Assembly (NCBI GenBank): GCA_023627715.1
Contig: JAMAHW010000001.1
Span: forward strand, 868,001-932,000
Direction of reading: 5' to 3'
Source of the DNA: Periconia sp. R9002
Taxonomy: Eukaryota > Ascomycota > Dothideomycetes > Pleosporales > Periconiaceae
Length of the DNA stretch: 64,000 nt
Below are positions 1 through 12,161 of this stretch, in pieces. The notes beneath the pieces were generated by a model that saw nothing but the letters and a program-made list of their open reading frames with translations, searched no databases and was not told the DNA's origin. Both the position numbers and the translations under genes were made by a program. Numbering within the stretch: the first letter of the stretch is position 1; each line of letters starts with the position of its first letter.

Positions 1-2
1 GC

Positions 3-2345
3 TCACGGTTACAGCTTGCAGATGTTGTCACACTTTCCGACTGGCTTGCCGTGGTACCCGTGAAAAAGCTCTTGCTCGAGGATGCAGATTTGAATGATGA
101 GAAAGTACGACTTATTCTTGCAGGACTGCTCGGTGTGAAAGTTCCCAAAGCTCACGCGTCAAGCGTAGAAACATCAAAAGAGAACGCCAACAGCGATGGG
201 GACCGTTCTGGTTTCGTAAAGAAACTCGTGCTGAAGAACAATCCGAAGATCACGGCTGAGGGCTGGAACCATATTGCTTTGTTCATATATATGTGCAAAT
301 CCATCATAGCACTTGATATCTCAATGGTTCCCTTTCCGGCTCCAACAAAAAGCCGGCAGCCTACCACCAATACCCCGCAATCTTCTACCAAGCAGACAGA
401 GGATACTTCCGGCAAGGTCGCTGAAATCTTTTCAAAAGCCCTTGCCGAGAGGTTAGGAGGCTCTCACCTCGAGGAGCTTTCTCTTTCGGAATGTGGTCTT
501 ACCTCTCCAATAATACGAAAAATCGTGGATGGGTGTGTAATCAGTGGTGTGCAGCGCATGGGCTTGGCTGGTAACGATTTGGATGATGAGGGTATTGACC
601 ACATCATTCACTATCTTCGGTCAGGGGTATGCCAGGGGCTCGACCTGGGAGGCAACGCCCTGGGCAACTCGATAGAGAAACTTGCCGATTGCTTCACCAA
701 AACCTCGCCTCTCTGGGCCCTAAGCCTCGCAAACACCGATCTCACGCACGACTCCCTGAAAAAGCTGTTTCCTGCTCTAGTCAGGCTGCCAAATTTCCGA
801 TTTTTGGAGCTTTCTCACAACAAGGATCTGTTCTCCCATTCATCATCGCTATGTCTTCTCCGCAAGTATATGCCACAATTCACGGGTCTGAGGAGGATAC
901 ATTTGAACGACGTATCCTTGTCTCCCGCAGACGTAATTGGTTTGGCAGAAATGCTACCGGAATGCAAGCATATCGCGCATGTGGATATGCTTGAGAACCC
1001 ACAAATAACCAATCTCGCACAATCGACGGATGAAGAGACACAGGAAGAGGCTGCTGCTGTATTCACATCGCTCACGATGGCTGCTAGATTGTCACGGACG
1101 CTCATATGTGTCAATATTGATGTCCCTGCAGCAGGAAGCAACGAGGTGGTCCAGGCTTTGGCTAAACAAGTCGTTGCCTATTGTTTGCGGAACATGAGTA
1201 ACTACCACGAGGACGTCCCTGAACTCAAGGAAGGAGAGCTTATGGCCGAAGAGAAAGAGGTTGAAGTACCAGATGTTCTCATGCACCTCGTAGGACATAA
1301 GATTGGCACCTCTCCAGCAACCGAAAATGAGACCCCAGCACCCGACAATGATTACATCGTTGGCGGTATTGGATTATCAAAAGCCCTCAACTACTGTCTA
1401 TCACAGAAGGCTACAGATTTACGGAGACAGTCTGGTCCTGCTAGCGGCACCGTAACACCAAGAAGCACTCACGCCGAAGACGTAGCGGACATAGGCAAGG
1501 CAAAAGCCATGTCCAAGAACCTGCTCGAATATGCGCGAAATGTCCGTGCCCGCGTTCAGCCTGCCTTGATGAGAGTAGCGAGGTCGGGCAGCGATCTGTC
1601 ATACCGTATATTATTCCTATCTTTGCAACATCTCCAAATATACTAACAATACGCAGGCCGGCTATTCATGCTGGATCAAACCTTGCAAGGAATCATCCAG
1701 CGCTTCGAAGACGAGTACCCCGAAACCCGCGTGCAGCCCGTCACCTCGGACGACGCCTCCACCCACAGCTCCAACCCCAGCACGTCCCCGCCCGCCTCCA
1801 CCGTCCCCACGCCCTTCACAAACGTCACAGAAGGCGCCCCGGACTCGGACGACGAAGACTCCAACAAGCTCGTCCGCTCGCGCCACAACTCGGACGTGAA
1901 CCTCGCGTCGCGCGCCCAAGCTCTCGAAGAAGGCCACGTCCACCGCGTCGGGCACCGTCTCCGCACCGAACTCTTCAACCCCTCCCGCCCGGCATCCTCA
2001 CAGTCCAAACAAGCCAACATGTCGGGCTCCATGGACAACCACGATCTCCCCGAACACATGATTGCGCTGCGCCAGTACTTTTACCGCTACTCGGGCAAGG
2101 AGCTCATGGAGATGAGCAAAGGCGCCGGGTGGGACTCTGTGTTTGACCAGATTGTCGAGAACGCAAAGGAGCTGAAGGCCCTGGAGCATGAGAACCCCGA
2201 GGAGTTTGCGAGGTTTAGAGAGACACAGATTGCGGCGCTCAAGAATCGGAATTTGGACGCCGGGGCTGTTTCTGCTTCTACCGGTGGTGCTGGTGGAGAT
2301 CAGGTCAAGCTCAATGGTGGTGATGATTTTGCAGTGGAAGATTAA
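3..2345 (+). CDS. Leucine-rich-repeat (RNI-like) protein, 5' end outside the window
   Basis: Partial gene: the frame is open from base 3 and no start is visible, so the N-terminus lies upstream. Exons 3-1605 and 1657-2345; the intron has a GTATAT donor, a TACTAAC branch site at 1641 and a CAG acceptor, and the join keeps frame (763 residues visible). The first ~370 residues carry repeated ribonuclease-inhibitor-type LRR units, for example LEELSLSECGLTSP and QRMGLAGNDLDDEGIDHI. The C-terminal third is Ser/Thr/Pro-rich and acidic, hence probably disordered, followed by a short helical, charged tail. RNI-like LRR folds are protein-binding scaffolds. The architecture (LRR then long disordered tail) recalls animal PPP1R37-type phosphatase regulators and some fungal cell-wall/microtubule-related annotations, but I cannot assign a function. 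Confidence 0.85.
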
Positions 2346-3078
2346 AGGAGGGTTCTATATATATGTGCGTGTGCGTGTGTGTACCTGTGTATGTATGGAT
2401 CTCTCTCTTGTGGTTGTGGTTGTGGTTGTGGTGTGGTGGAGGTGTGCGTACGGTTCACTCATCCCCTTCCCACTTCTCCTTGTTTGTTTCTTGTTCGCAT
2501 TGGTGTTTCCTCCTGTATTATCTTTTTACTTTTATCTGCTTCTTCGTTTTACGTACCTTAGTCAGTCATCGATGCGTGGGTGGGTGGTTATGGTAGGGTA
2601 TGGACCTGGATCTGGATCTGGGAATGGATTGGCGTTTTCTTTGCTTTTACGCACTTTTGTGGCGCAACATCGTTTTTTTTTTCACTGTGTTCTTCAAATT
2701 TCACTTTTTTGGTCTCCGCTCTTTCTACCTCTATCTTTTCTCGTATGTGTCCCTCGTTTTTTTTCTCTCTCTCTCTCTCTCTCTCTCTCCATCTGCCTGC
2801 TCAACCAAGCGCAGTTTACTCCTCCTCGCTGTTCCTCACGTCCACGAGATATGTATATAATATACATCCCTCCTTCCTTCCTTCCCACTCTTCATTAGGT
2901 ACATACGTAGCCCGCGGGATATTTTTGCATAGCATAGCAATAGCGTGGTACGGTACGCGTAGCACGGCAACGTACATTTCAGATTTCCACACACTCTACC
3001 CTCTCCTCTCTCTTTTCGGTACACGTAGAAATCTAAACCTACAAACCTCCCCCCCCTCTTCCATACCAACAAACCCCA
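2346..3078. other. Intergenic, low-complexity 3' region
   Basis: Convergent-gene spacer of 733 bp. It holds GT-rich runs just after the LRR stop codon, a TGGTTG repeat near 2410-2440, a TC dinucleotide tract and CTTC repeats near 2870-2885. It is probably mostly 3' UTR. No credible gene seen. Confidence 0.7.
2764..2789. repeat. (TC)n microsatellite
   Basis: About 13 uninterrupted TC units within a pyrimidine-rich stretch between the LRR gene and the P450-like gene. Confidence 0.9.
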
Positions 3079-4937
3079 TCACGCCCGAACCCTCAACCTA
3101 ACCGCAACCCTCCCCACCGGCTTCACAATCCCAAACACATCCTCCACAACCCCTACCCCCGTCCCTGTCCCCGTCTCACCGCCCTCCACCACACCCTCCA
3201 CATCCTCCCCCTCGCAAACCTCCATCTCGAACCCCGCTGCCAGGACCGCAACCGCCGCGACGGTCAACACGTCCGCGATCCTGCTCTCGACCTCGCTCGC
3301 CTTCCAGTCCTTGCCCAGGAGGCTCGCTAGCGGCTCGATGCCGTCGAGACTAAACGAGCCTGTGACGACGCCGTCACGGCCGCCGTTTTTGCGGTATCGT
3401 TTTGTGGAGGCGGAGCGGTCGGGGATGAGGAAGCGGGAGGGGGAGAAGGAGGGTAGGGGGTCTAATGTCGTTGGTGAGGGGTGGTGGGTGCGGGACCAGA
3501 GGTTCGCGTTCAGGGCGAGGTCGTGGGAGAAGGTGAGCACGGTTGTGCCTTTTGGGATAGTATATGCTGCGCCGCCGGCGTCGTCAGAGGGTGGTGCGAG
3601 GGTGGTGCTGGGGGAGGTGGTGGTGTGGAGGAGGTAAGTTCCGGATCGTAGACGTTTTACTTCTAGGGCGAGGGAGCGGAGGTTGGGGTGTTGGGAGAGG
3701 GAGAGGATGTCTGGGTGGTTGGGGGTGGTGGTGGGGTGAGTGTAGTGTTTTATTTCACGGGTGAGGAATTTGGAGAGGGGTGGGTTGCGGAGGGTTTCGA
3801 GGGTGTGCCAGAAGGTGGAAGGGGTTGTTGATGAGGTTATGCTGGGGGAGAGGTTAGTGTGGGGTTTGTGATATTCTAGAGAAGGTGATGATGGAATGGG
3901 GAAGGTAGATGGCGGATGGGGCTGGGCGAGGCGTACTTGTGCATTACTCTTAAGCACTCCGAGGCTCGAGCTTGGTAATTAAAAGACGGTAGTCGAGCAA
4001 AGATGGCATCGCGTTCCTGGATGAATTTCGACCCTCTCTTCTCGTCCCACGCTGGATCCGTGGCCTCGATTTTGGCAAAGTCGGTACCGCCATGGGTCGC
4101 CTGCAGCCACTTTTTGATCCCCTCGAGAAGTCGATCGCGAGGCGGGACGGAGGAGGAGATGGCGAAGGCTGGCAAACCCGGAAGGAATTCGGCGACCTTG
4201 GAGTTGAATTCCCAGAGGTCGCGGATGAGCTTTGGATATTGCTTTAGGAGTGCTGACCCGAAGATGGTTTCTATGGTCGCTCGGGTGACTTCGATTTCGA
4301 GAAAGGACCACATATCTTCGATTTGTGTCCCTAGATGCGAGAGGAAAATTGGGAATCAGCATGTCTCTTTTCTGACACCATTACTTTCTCGAGGAGACTT
4401 ACAGGTTGAGATTTGAAACATCTTGTTCGACATATTGCGACTGAACACCGAGACGAACACATCCGCGAGGGCCTTCAACTCGGCATCCTCCATATACTTC
4501 CTCAGCACAGAATCTTCTGCAACATAACCCTCACCACTTTCGCCGTCACCAACATTCATGATTTCGTAGTATTTGATAGCATCCCCGGTCATGCCAAACA
4601 CTTTACTGTAAAGCTCCGTCAAATCCCATTTCGTCTTCGCTCCTTCGCGGAGGAGGGCCTGATATTGCTCCGGGTTCCTCACGACGAGATATGACACTCT
4701 ACCCATTCGGACAAAGAAGGGTGCGTTAGTCCCATGGTTCTTGATGAGGAGCGCGAAATAAGTAGATGGTTTGGACAGTAGTCCGAGGGCATGGCACAGG
4801 CCTGGAATCCAGTACGGAATGGTCGGAGGGTTCCGAGGAGAATTTTTGTTTGCAGAATTCCGGTTAAAGAGGAGGGAGGTGATGTAGTGTGTAAGGAAAG
4901 GGATTGCGACGACTAGGAGAACTGTTAGCCAAATCAT
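3079..4937 (-). CDS. Cytochrome P450-fold protein lacking the haem-ligand cysteine
   Basis: Exons (transcribed order) 4937-4403, 4330-3937 and 3841-3079, all GT-AG and in frame; 563 aa. Residues 1-24 form a hydrophobic membrane anchor, as in microsomal P450s. The fold markers are present: an I-helix-like segment around residues 305-325 (MHN...STFWHTLETL), the K-helix ExxR as EVKR at about 370-373, and a PERF-like FSPSRFL near 442-448. The haem loop should follow at about 475-490 as FxxGxxxCxG. Instead the chain reads SLDGIEPLASLLGKDW and goes directly into a helix-L-like segment. The only cysteine in exon 3 is C519, well after that helix. Family knowledge: the thiolate cysteine is essential for P450 monooxygenase chemistry, so this is either a non-catalytic P450-fold protein or a decayed copy whose frame is still intact. 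The closest architecture is the CYP7/CYP8-like group of fungal P450s (inference). Confidence 0.85.
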
Positions 4938-5631
4938 ATTGGTAGCCGTAGTTTTTGGACTCGTGTGACAGAAAGTCGGTGGAAGTCATGTCGAGGCCGG
5001 GTTTATCTCGGAACCGAATTAGGGACCTGACATTTTCCTGTTTCAGTAACTACGTGTAACTGTTCCCTCGCATGCTTTTTCTCTTTTGTATTTTAGAAAT
5101 GAATACTGCTGGCTGAAACATTACATATATATCTTTACATAGGCCAAAAAGTTCGAGAGAAAAGTATCTTACAAAGGCGGGATCAACCACGTTTCCGTCG
5201 TGGTTTGCATTATCCTGTTACAATCTACCTTTAAATAAATATACCCCATAGAGCGTAGAATAGCAAGATAAACCACCTGTATGCTGGAGACTCATACATA
5301 GAAAATCAAGTGGCACACCAAGAAAGGTTTTGCAGCCTTACCGTCCAGCCTAGTTAGTGGTATGAGAGTTGTTGAACTTTCATTTGTGCAACACACAACA
5401 TGCATCACAACCCATATACATACTTGGGAACATCGCCATTTTCATTGATTGAACATCTTGAGGACTATAGCCAGAGTTTAGGGATTCCGTAAACCACTAT
5501 GAGACCTGAAACAGAAAGTAAAGACCATGTGTCCAGCTTGCTCTAAGAGCATCATGGAAGAAGATCCACCTGATAGCGAAAGCATAAGGAACATTCGGAA
5601 TATCGCTGCTGCGGCAGGATCTTTCTCTTCC
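4938..5631. other. Intergenic region upstream of the P450-like gene
   Basis: 694 bp between the P450-like start codon and the 3' end of the coiled-coil gene. Moderately AT-rich, with no repeat, RNA gene or credible small ORF seen. It should hold the P450 promoter and the coiled-coil gene's 3' UTR. Confidence 0.6.
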
Positions 5632-7681
5632 CTAATCCTCGAGGTGCTTAAGCAGCTGCTCGTACCGGGTACGCCAGTAGGCCGCATCGTTACCAGTTGA
5701 CGCAGTTCCCTTGTTCATCTCATGTTCGAACAGCTTCTCCTTCAACTCTTCGTTTTCCTTGCGGTGCTGTTCGGCCTGCTTGTACATGGGCAGAATGGCT
5801 TGGTACCGTTCACGGAGGGCCTGGGAAATATTAGCAATCAATTCAAATGAAGACGCCGTGTTTATGCGCGTATTAAGTAACTTGTTGGTGCAATGAGACA
5901 CTCACAGTGACAAGCTTGTTGGCCTCCTCCAGCTGATGTCCTTGGACCTGGGAAATCTCTTGCACTGGGTCGGAATTGGCGGCGAAAGCCCGTAGTTTGT
6001 CGTTCTTGACCTTCAAATCGTCGAGAGACTTGTTTTTTTCGGCCAGCTCATTGTTGAGCTGATCGGAAGAAGTCTTGAGAAAGTCATTCTCTGTCTTAAG
6101 CTTTCCCCTAGAAGCTTTAAGTTCAATCATCTGGCTGCTGAGTTGCTCAAATTTCTCCTGAAAGTCTGCTTGCTTGTTGATCAACTTGGCATTCTCGTTT
6201 TTGACAATATCAAGAGCACTCTTGACCGTTTTGAGCTCGACCTCCTTGCTGGTTATCGCAGAGTCCTTGCGTTTCAATTCCTCTTCCAGCATCTTTGACA
6301 TCTGTGTTGCCGTGCTGGACGCTTCCTTCGTACGGGATTCGCGTTGAAGTAGGTCGTCTCGCTCGGAAGTGATTTGAACAACCTGCTCTTGAGAATTGAC
6401 AAGCGATTTTTCGAGGTCAGTCATCTGCTTCTGAAGAGCTTCGACGTATTTTTTCTGTTCACCGACGCTCTTTGATGAATTAGCAGTGGAATTGGATGGC
6501 CCTACCATAGGTCACTCACCGCGAAGACTTTTCCGTACTCGGAAGATTGATTGTTGTATTTGTCGCGAATCTCGACAAGTTCCTTCTCAAGCATTCGGCA
6601 TTCGGTCTTGAGCTTCGCGACGTCTTTTTCGAGTTCGTTAGTCCGAACCTTGTGTTTCTCTTGAAGTTCGGTATGTTCCCTCTCGAGCTTTTCATAATCG
6701 GTTTTGAGCTTGATGTTGGCATTTTCCAACTCGGTGACCTTGACGGAGCATTCCTTAGCCATTTCTTCGAGATCGGTGCGGAGACAACCATTCTTCAGAG
6801 TCATATTTGAAAGCTTTACCTCTACAGCATTGAGAGCCTCAGCGTGGGACGCGTTCAGTGTCTGAATCTGGGATTCAAAGCGAGCTTTGGCGTCGTCGAA
6901 TGCTCGTTGCTGGTCGATGATTAGGCGGTGTTGGACTTCCACCTTCTGATGCTGCGTCTTCAATTCATCTTGGACGCCTGCATAAGCCGAATTCATGACC
7001 GAACCAAGAGCTAGATTGACAGCGTTGGACTGTTTCTCAACAAGAGTATTCAATGAACCTCTAGCGTCTTGGACATTGTCGTGGAACGTCTCCATCTCCT
7101 TCCAAAGGGTTTGGACTTGGTTCAACTTCTCCGTTACCGTCTGAGTGTCTTCTCGCTTGATGGCGCCATGGAGCATATCGAGAATCTGCAGTCTCAAGTT
7201 AGAACTAATCTAGCCAGGGCCGGCTGAAGATTCTTAAGCATACCTGGCGCGTGTTCCTGACGGCCGTGATTGCTTTGGTGAGCAACGACGAGTGCTCTTC
7301 GACTTGTTCTTTCAACGCCTTGGCTTGCTCCACAGCCACCTGGACGGTGGGGTGCGCAGCCATACCTATACCTATATCGCGGGTACAAAGTTAGTCAAAT
7401 GTAACTAGGGTGGTTACAGTACATTACCAGTGTCTCAATACGCTACACCACGAGGTGTCTCGGTAACAAACGACTCTGTACCTGGAGTTCAACATACCGG
7501 AAGAAAGAGGCTGATCGGAGCGAAAAGCCATTGCGCTTTCCTGAGCGGGAGCGTTAATAAGAGGAGCTGATGACGTGGAAGGTGCCCCAGACAGGGCAGC
7601 AACCTCGCGTACAAGAAGGGGATTTGCGAATCGCGAGGAAAATAAACCCACAGGGCCGCGGTAGTCTTGATGAGGTGCCAT
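5632..7681 (-). CDS. Long coiled-coil protein of unknown function
   Basis: Five exons: 7681-7498, 7371-7244, 7185-6520, 6469-5906 and 5820-5632; 576 aa. Four introns of 50-126 nt, all GT-AG. The first acceptor could lie 6 nt further in, which would remove two residues. The start ATG at 7681 gives MAPHQDYRGPVGLFSSRF. After a short Ala/Ser/Pro-rich N-terminus of about 60 residues, almost the whole chain is charged heptad sequence (runs of E, K, Q, L such as LKTDYEKLEREHTELQEKHK), predicting an extended coiled coil. A less charged conserved-looking end, AAYWRTRYEQLLKHLED, closes the protein. No catalytic motif or targeting signal is visible. Structural or scaffold roles are plausible from the coiled coil only; I do not recognise the family. 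Confidence 0.8.
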
Positions 7682-10600
7682 GATGGGCGCCGGTGGAAAG
7701 AAGCGTAGATGGAGAGGGTGTGCGTATATACTACGTAGGTATGGTGGAGGAAAAATGCTGAGTTGGACGAGTTGCGCGATTTGTGTGTGGGTGCCCAGTG
7801 CGTGGGGTGTAAACAGCGCAGAGCAGCTGGAAAGGCAGGCACGACGGCGGGCGACTGCCAAAGGACAGTCCACCGCCTAACCCTCACTGTTTACTGTCCA
7901 CCGACTGTCCACCGTCCGTCCACGTCCATTGGTTTCGATCGGCTTCTTAGTTGTTCTGCTCACGCCCCAATCTCTGCACGGAATGAACTACGCAGCGTGT
8001 CGTAGGAAGTGCAAGCTCTGCCGTATGTAGACCTCGGTGGTGGAGAGGTATGTGTATATGGGTAGATAAATGTGTGTAGGCAGCGATGGGTAACCAGGCC
8101 TTTGAGAGGCATGGTGACTGATTATAGCAACTCAGTTTGCCATTGTTCTTCTATTACCCGTTGCTGGAGGTTAGGTATGCTCAATTGGCTAGGTGAGGGC
8201 AATAGTCGGTCAAGCCAGGTGGTTGAAGGATGGACGAATCAGTGATACCAAAGTGATGGTGAAGCCTTTCTTTTACAAATTTACAACATGGAAGTAAAAG
8301 AAGATTGATATTTGGGCGACTAAAACATGTATGTTAGCACGAATATTTGATTGTATGTGCATGTAGGCAGTGAGAGACTGATACTTCTACGTGATGCTGG
8401 TACAGTGGATGGCATAAACAGCAAGCATACAGGTAAAGATCAAATAAGATGAATCTGACGGGGTTCTACAGTAACAGAAGCTTGTTCATATACCAATTAC
8501 ACACATGTTTAAGGTCTCGCAGTCTTGACGATGCGAACAAGGACGGGAAACGTCGTGGTTAAACATTTCCTCTTACGGTCATGGGTAACGAACCGCGACT
8601 AAGGATGCCCTGCGTGCACAGACGCGGCTGACGATGCAAGGGGGAGGGAAGCGGATAAGGCTCCGATTGGAAACAATTTCTGAAGAAATTTTCTCTCTTC
8701 TCGTGTAGGCGGCCCGTACAAGTTGGATGTCTAATAGTTACCTGGTCATGTTGGAGAGAGAGTGCATATGTACAGTATGTCACTGTTATGCGTGGCTATT
8801 GATGGCTCACGAGAGAGGCTTTGAAAGTTCTACGGGATAGGTGGAGACGCATTCAGGTGGGGATGGGAGCATGGAGCAAGGGTCAGGGCAAGCAGCAAAG
8901 GAAGAAGAGAAGAAAGCTCAGGCTGGCGATGGCGGCTTACAGCGGAAAGCCCCCTGCTGAGACGGGAAGGCCCGAATGCTACTTGCTTAACCCCCAAACT
9001 ACTGTAATCACTTGAGCACTTGTTGCCAGTCATTCAACTGATCAGCACACACACTTCAAGATCCATTGAGGGCATGCTGGCCAAGTTGCCATGGTCAGGT
9101 AGGTCAAGGACAAGGACAAGGGCGCGATGGGCGGCGAGAAATCAAACGCGCCGTCCAGCATGGCCGAATGTCGAGTGGGGGGCAGGTGAATGCCGTCGAA
9201 AAGGCAAGAGGAAAAGAAAAAGTCTGTCGAAAGTTTCGGATGGGATGAAGGATTTCTGACGGGTCGTAATGATGTAGTAATTAATCATGGTATAGGTAGG
9301 TACCGTCAATAGGGAGGAGATAGGGGGGCTGCTGTCAGCTCACGCGGGATCAACATTTGAACGGACGGAGGCGAGCCGGTATCACGCAAGGACCTCGTGG
9401 GAAGTTGGCAGAGTGATGGAGTGAAACAGGACCAAGCGGGCCTCATCCTCAGTGTCGGGACTCAGTCATGCAGGCCAGCAGGTGGGTAATTGCAGGACTT
9501 GGATGCCATCATACATGGATTTAGTAACCATTCACTGACTGCGCTGTCGAATATTCCACCCAAACCTTCCCTATATCGACGTTAGAACCAGCGTACTTGT
9601 GCACTTACAGTATACGGTCGTCGAATATAGCCGTGATTGGCCCATCCACGCTCCCTTTTGGGGTTTTGACGATTCATGACCAAAAAGTTATTTGCATGGA
9701 TGGACTGTTCATGGCGCAATGGCGGTTGTATCTCACGGGCATGACTAACGGCAATCAAGCCATTTGTGCATGTGGTGGATACTAGTACTTTGTGATTTTG
9801 CAGAGGAAATTGTATGTCTGGAACCACTGTATCATGATGAATGCATCATGACAATCGCAAAAGAAGAGAAACCAAATAGTCTACAGTAGAGTAGAGGACT
9901 GCACACCCTCCCGCCGCCGCCCCAACCACCCCGGGCTGCTCCTGCAAGCAAGCATCGTCTTCCTTAAGCTCTTGGGAACTAACCCAATCTGGTCAAGTAC
10001 CTTTCCTCTGTACTGTACTGTAACTGTAACGAGTTACTTGCTGAGCACTGAGTTCTTACCAACGGCAGCCAAGGACGGCTTCGTTCCCTGCCGCGGTTCG
10101 CCGCCTTCTGGCCACCTCTCCCCGCTTCCCCCCCCAGTAATAGTAGTCGTGTTTGTCGCTCCGCCGTATTGTAATTGCGATATATAGTGTACAGTAATGG
10201 GTTAGGTACCGTACCGTACCGTGTACGTACAAGCCCGAGCTCAGGGTACATCCATACCTTACCTACTGTGCGTGCGCTTGCCTTGGGGTTGGGCGTGTTG
10301 GTTGCAGTGGCTGCCGCTTTGCCTACCCTTATCCATCCTTCCTAATAACTAATCCTATCACGGTCTTCTGTCTTGTCTGTCTGCGACTTGCATCTCACAC
10401 ACTTTTCATCACTTCTGTCCGCACTGGCACTGGCTTGCTCGCTTGCCTACAACTGCTTGCGGTGCAGGTTTCACTCGTCTCCTTTGCTTCTCTTCCCTCC
10501 TCCTCCGCCGCCTCTTCCACTTCGCTTTCAACAACACCCTCCCCGGTGTAGCTACTCCGTAGCTCTCGCGTCCCTTCGCTGTTCGCTGCGTCTGCTTCTG

Positions 10601-10884
10601 GTCCTCCGTCAGCTCCATTTCTGGTAAATCCTACCCACACGTCTACCCACTCGCCCTGCCGTCTAGCCCCCATCCATCTCATACATCCCATCTCTTCCGT
10701 CCCTCCCGCTTAATTAACCTGTCCTTAGCTCGCTGCTACCGCGTGCCATTGCATGCATGACTCGGCCTGTTCATAGCCACCTCCGCCTCTGATTCTTTCG
10801 ACTGCGCCCAAATCCGATTCCGCGTCCCATTACTCTTTCCCGCACCCCCTCCGTTCCATCTGCTCGTTCATGGCCGCCGGTATA
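7682..10884. other. Large divergent intergenic region (3.2 kb)
   Basis: It lies between the starts of the coiled-coil gene (leftwards) and the G-alpha gene (rightwards). It contains a tandem 11-mer near 7893-7914, scattered TAGGTA/TACCTA and GTACC repeats (for example 10200-10230), and a pyrimidine-rich stretch at about 10370-10870 that looks like the G-alpha 5' UTR/core promoter. Only short, compositionally poor ORFs are present. No RNA gene recognised. Confidence 0.6.
7893..7914. repeat. Tandem 11-mer ACTGTCCACCG x2 (third partial copy at 7866-7875)
   Basis: Two perfect adjacent copies of ACTGTCCACCG, with a near copy CAGTCCACCG about 20 bp earlier and GTCCGTCCACG just after. They sit about 210 bp upstream of the coiled-coil gene start, so they may be promoter elements (inference). 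Confidence 0.7.
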
Positions 10885-12161
10885 ATGTGTTTTGGAAAGA
10901 AACCTGCGGACCCGGAAAGTCGCCGCAACGAGGAGATTGAGAAGACCATTCGCAATGATCGTCGCAAGCAGGAGCGCGAGGTGAAGCTGTTGCTACTTGG
11001 TAGGGTCCCCCCTCCTCCTCCGCGGGGTGCTGTTCAGCGACCGGGCGTGCTAACATGGTACAGGTGCTGGTGAAAGTGGCAAGTCTACAGTTCTGAAGCA
11101 GATGCGAATAATAAATGCTGGCGGTTTCAACAAGACGGAGCGCAAGCAATGGCGCGCCATCATCTTCAACAATCTGGTGTCCGCTTTCCAAACCATATTT
11201 GCTGCCATGCAGGAGCAGGAGACGGACTTTGAGGACGATGACAACCTGGTATGCTCCTCGACAAGCAATTGTCTTCGCTCCTACTAATCCCCGCAGCGAT
11301 TTGCCGAGCTCATCGCCGCCGACCCCGAGATCGCCATTGATGAACCCATGCCCCAAGAGTGTCTACAGGCTTTCAATAGTTTGTGGGCAGACAAGGGCGT
11401 GCAGCTGTCTATATTGAAGGGAAATCAGTATGCTTTGCACGACAACTTGAGCTAGTAAGTCCTCCGTGGGCTCTCATGGATGCGCCGGTTTCTGACGCAG
11501 CCTAGTTTCTTTGCGGAGGTCGACCGACTCTTTGCAAAAGATTATCTCCCCACAGACCAAGATATCCTCCGAACTCGACTGCGCACGACAGGTATCACGG
11601 AAACCATCTTCGAGTTGGGCAACCTCACATACCGCATGTTTGATGTCGGTGGACAAAGGTCGGAGCGGAAGAAGTGGATTCACGTATTTGACAATGTTCA
11701 AGTCGTATTGTTCCTTGTCGCCATCAGTGGCTACGACCACGTGCTTGTTGAAGACAGGAATGGCGTAAGTAACTTTCGGTATAGCGATATGATGTTGATC
11801 TAACGTGTTGTAGAACCAAATGCACGAGGCCCTCATGCTGTTCGAGTCTATATCGAATTCAAAGTACTTCGAAAAATCCGCGCTTATCCTGTTCCTCAAC
11901 AAGATCGATCTCTTCCGTGAAAAGATTGCAGGTGGCATGAGCCCCATCAGCAAGGTCTTCCCCGACTACACGGGCAAGCACACGGATATCGAAGCCGGCC
12001 AAGAGTTTTTCGCCAACAAGTTCCGCAATTTGGTGCGCCAGCCCAAGAAGGAGGTATATGTTCACTACACCAACGCGACGGATACGGACCTGCTCAAGAA
12101 GACCATGGCATCGGTGCAAGATATGATTGTGCAGCGCAACCTGAACGCTCTCATACTATAA
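10885..12161 (+). CDS. gna2: Heterotrimeric G-protein alpha subunit, fungal group II (GNA-2 type)
   Basis: Exons 10885-10999, 11064-11248, 11297-11454, 11506-11764 and 11814-12161; 354 aa, the family's normal size. GTPase signature motifs are all present: P-loop GAGESGKST (split by intron 1), switch I arginine in LRTRLRTTGITE, switch II DVGGQRSERKKW, NKID, and TNATDT in place of the usual TCATDT. The N-terminus MCFGKK has a cysteine at position 2 for palmitoylation and lacks the MGxxxS myristoylation motif; the C-terminus NLNALIL lacks the pertussis-toxin cysteine. Both fit fungal group II rather than groups I or III. An in-frame ATG five codons upstream (10870) would give MAAGIMCFG; I prefer 10885 because it places the lipidated cysteine at position 2. 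It would act at the plasma membrane, relaying GPCR signals. Confidence 0.96.

Noticed and set aside
2600..3101. Several Ser/Phe/Leu-rich short frames in the CT-repeat region
   Set aside because: Products of pyrimidine repeats; mutually overlapping in all frames.
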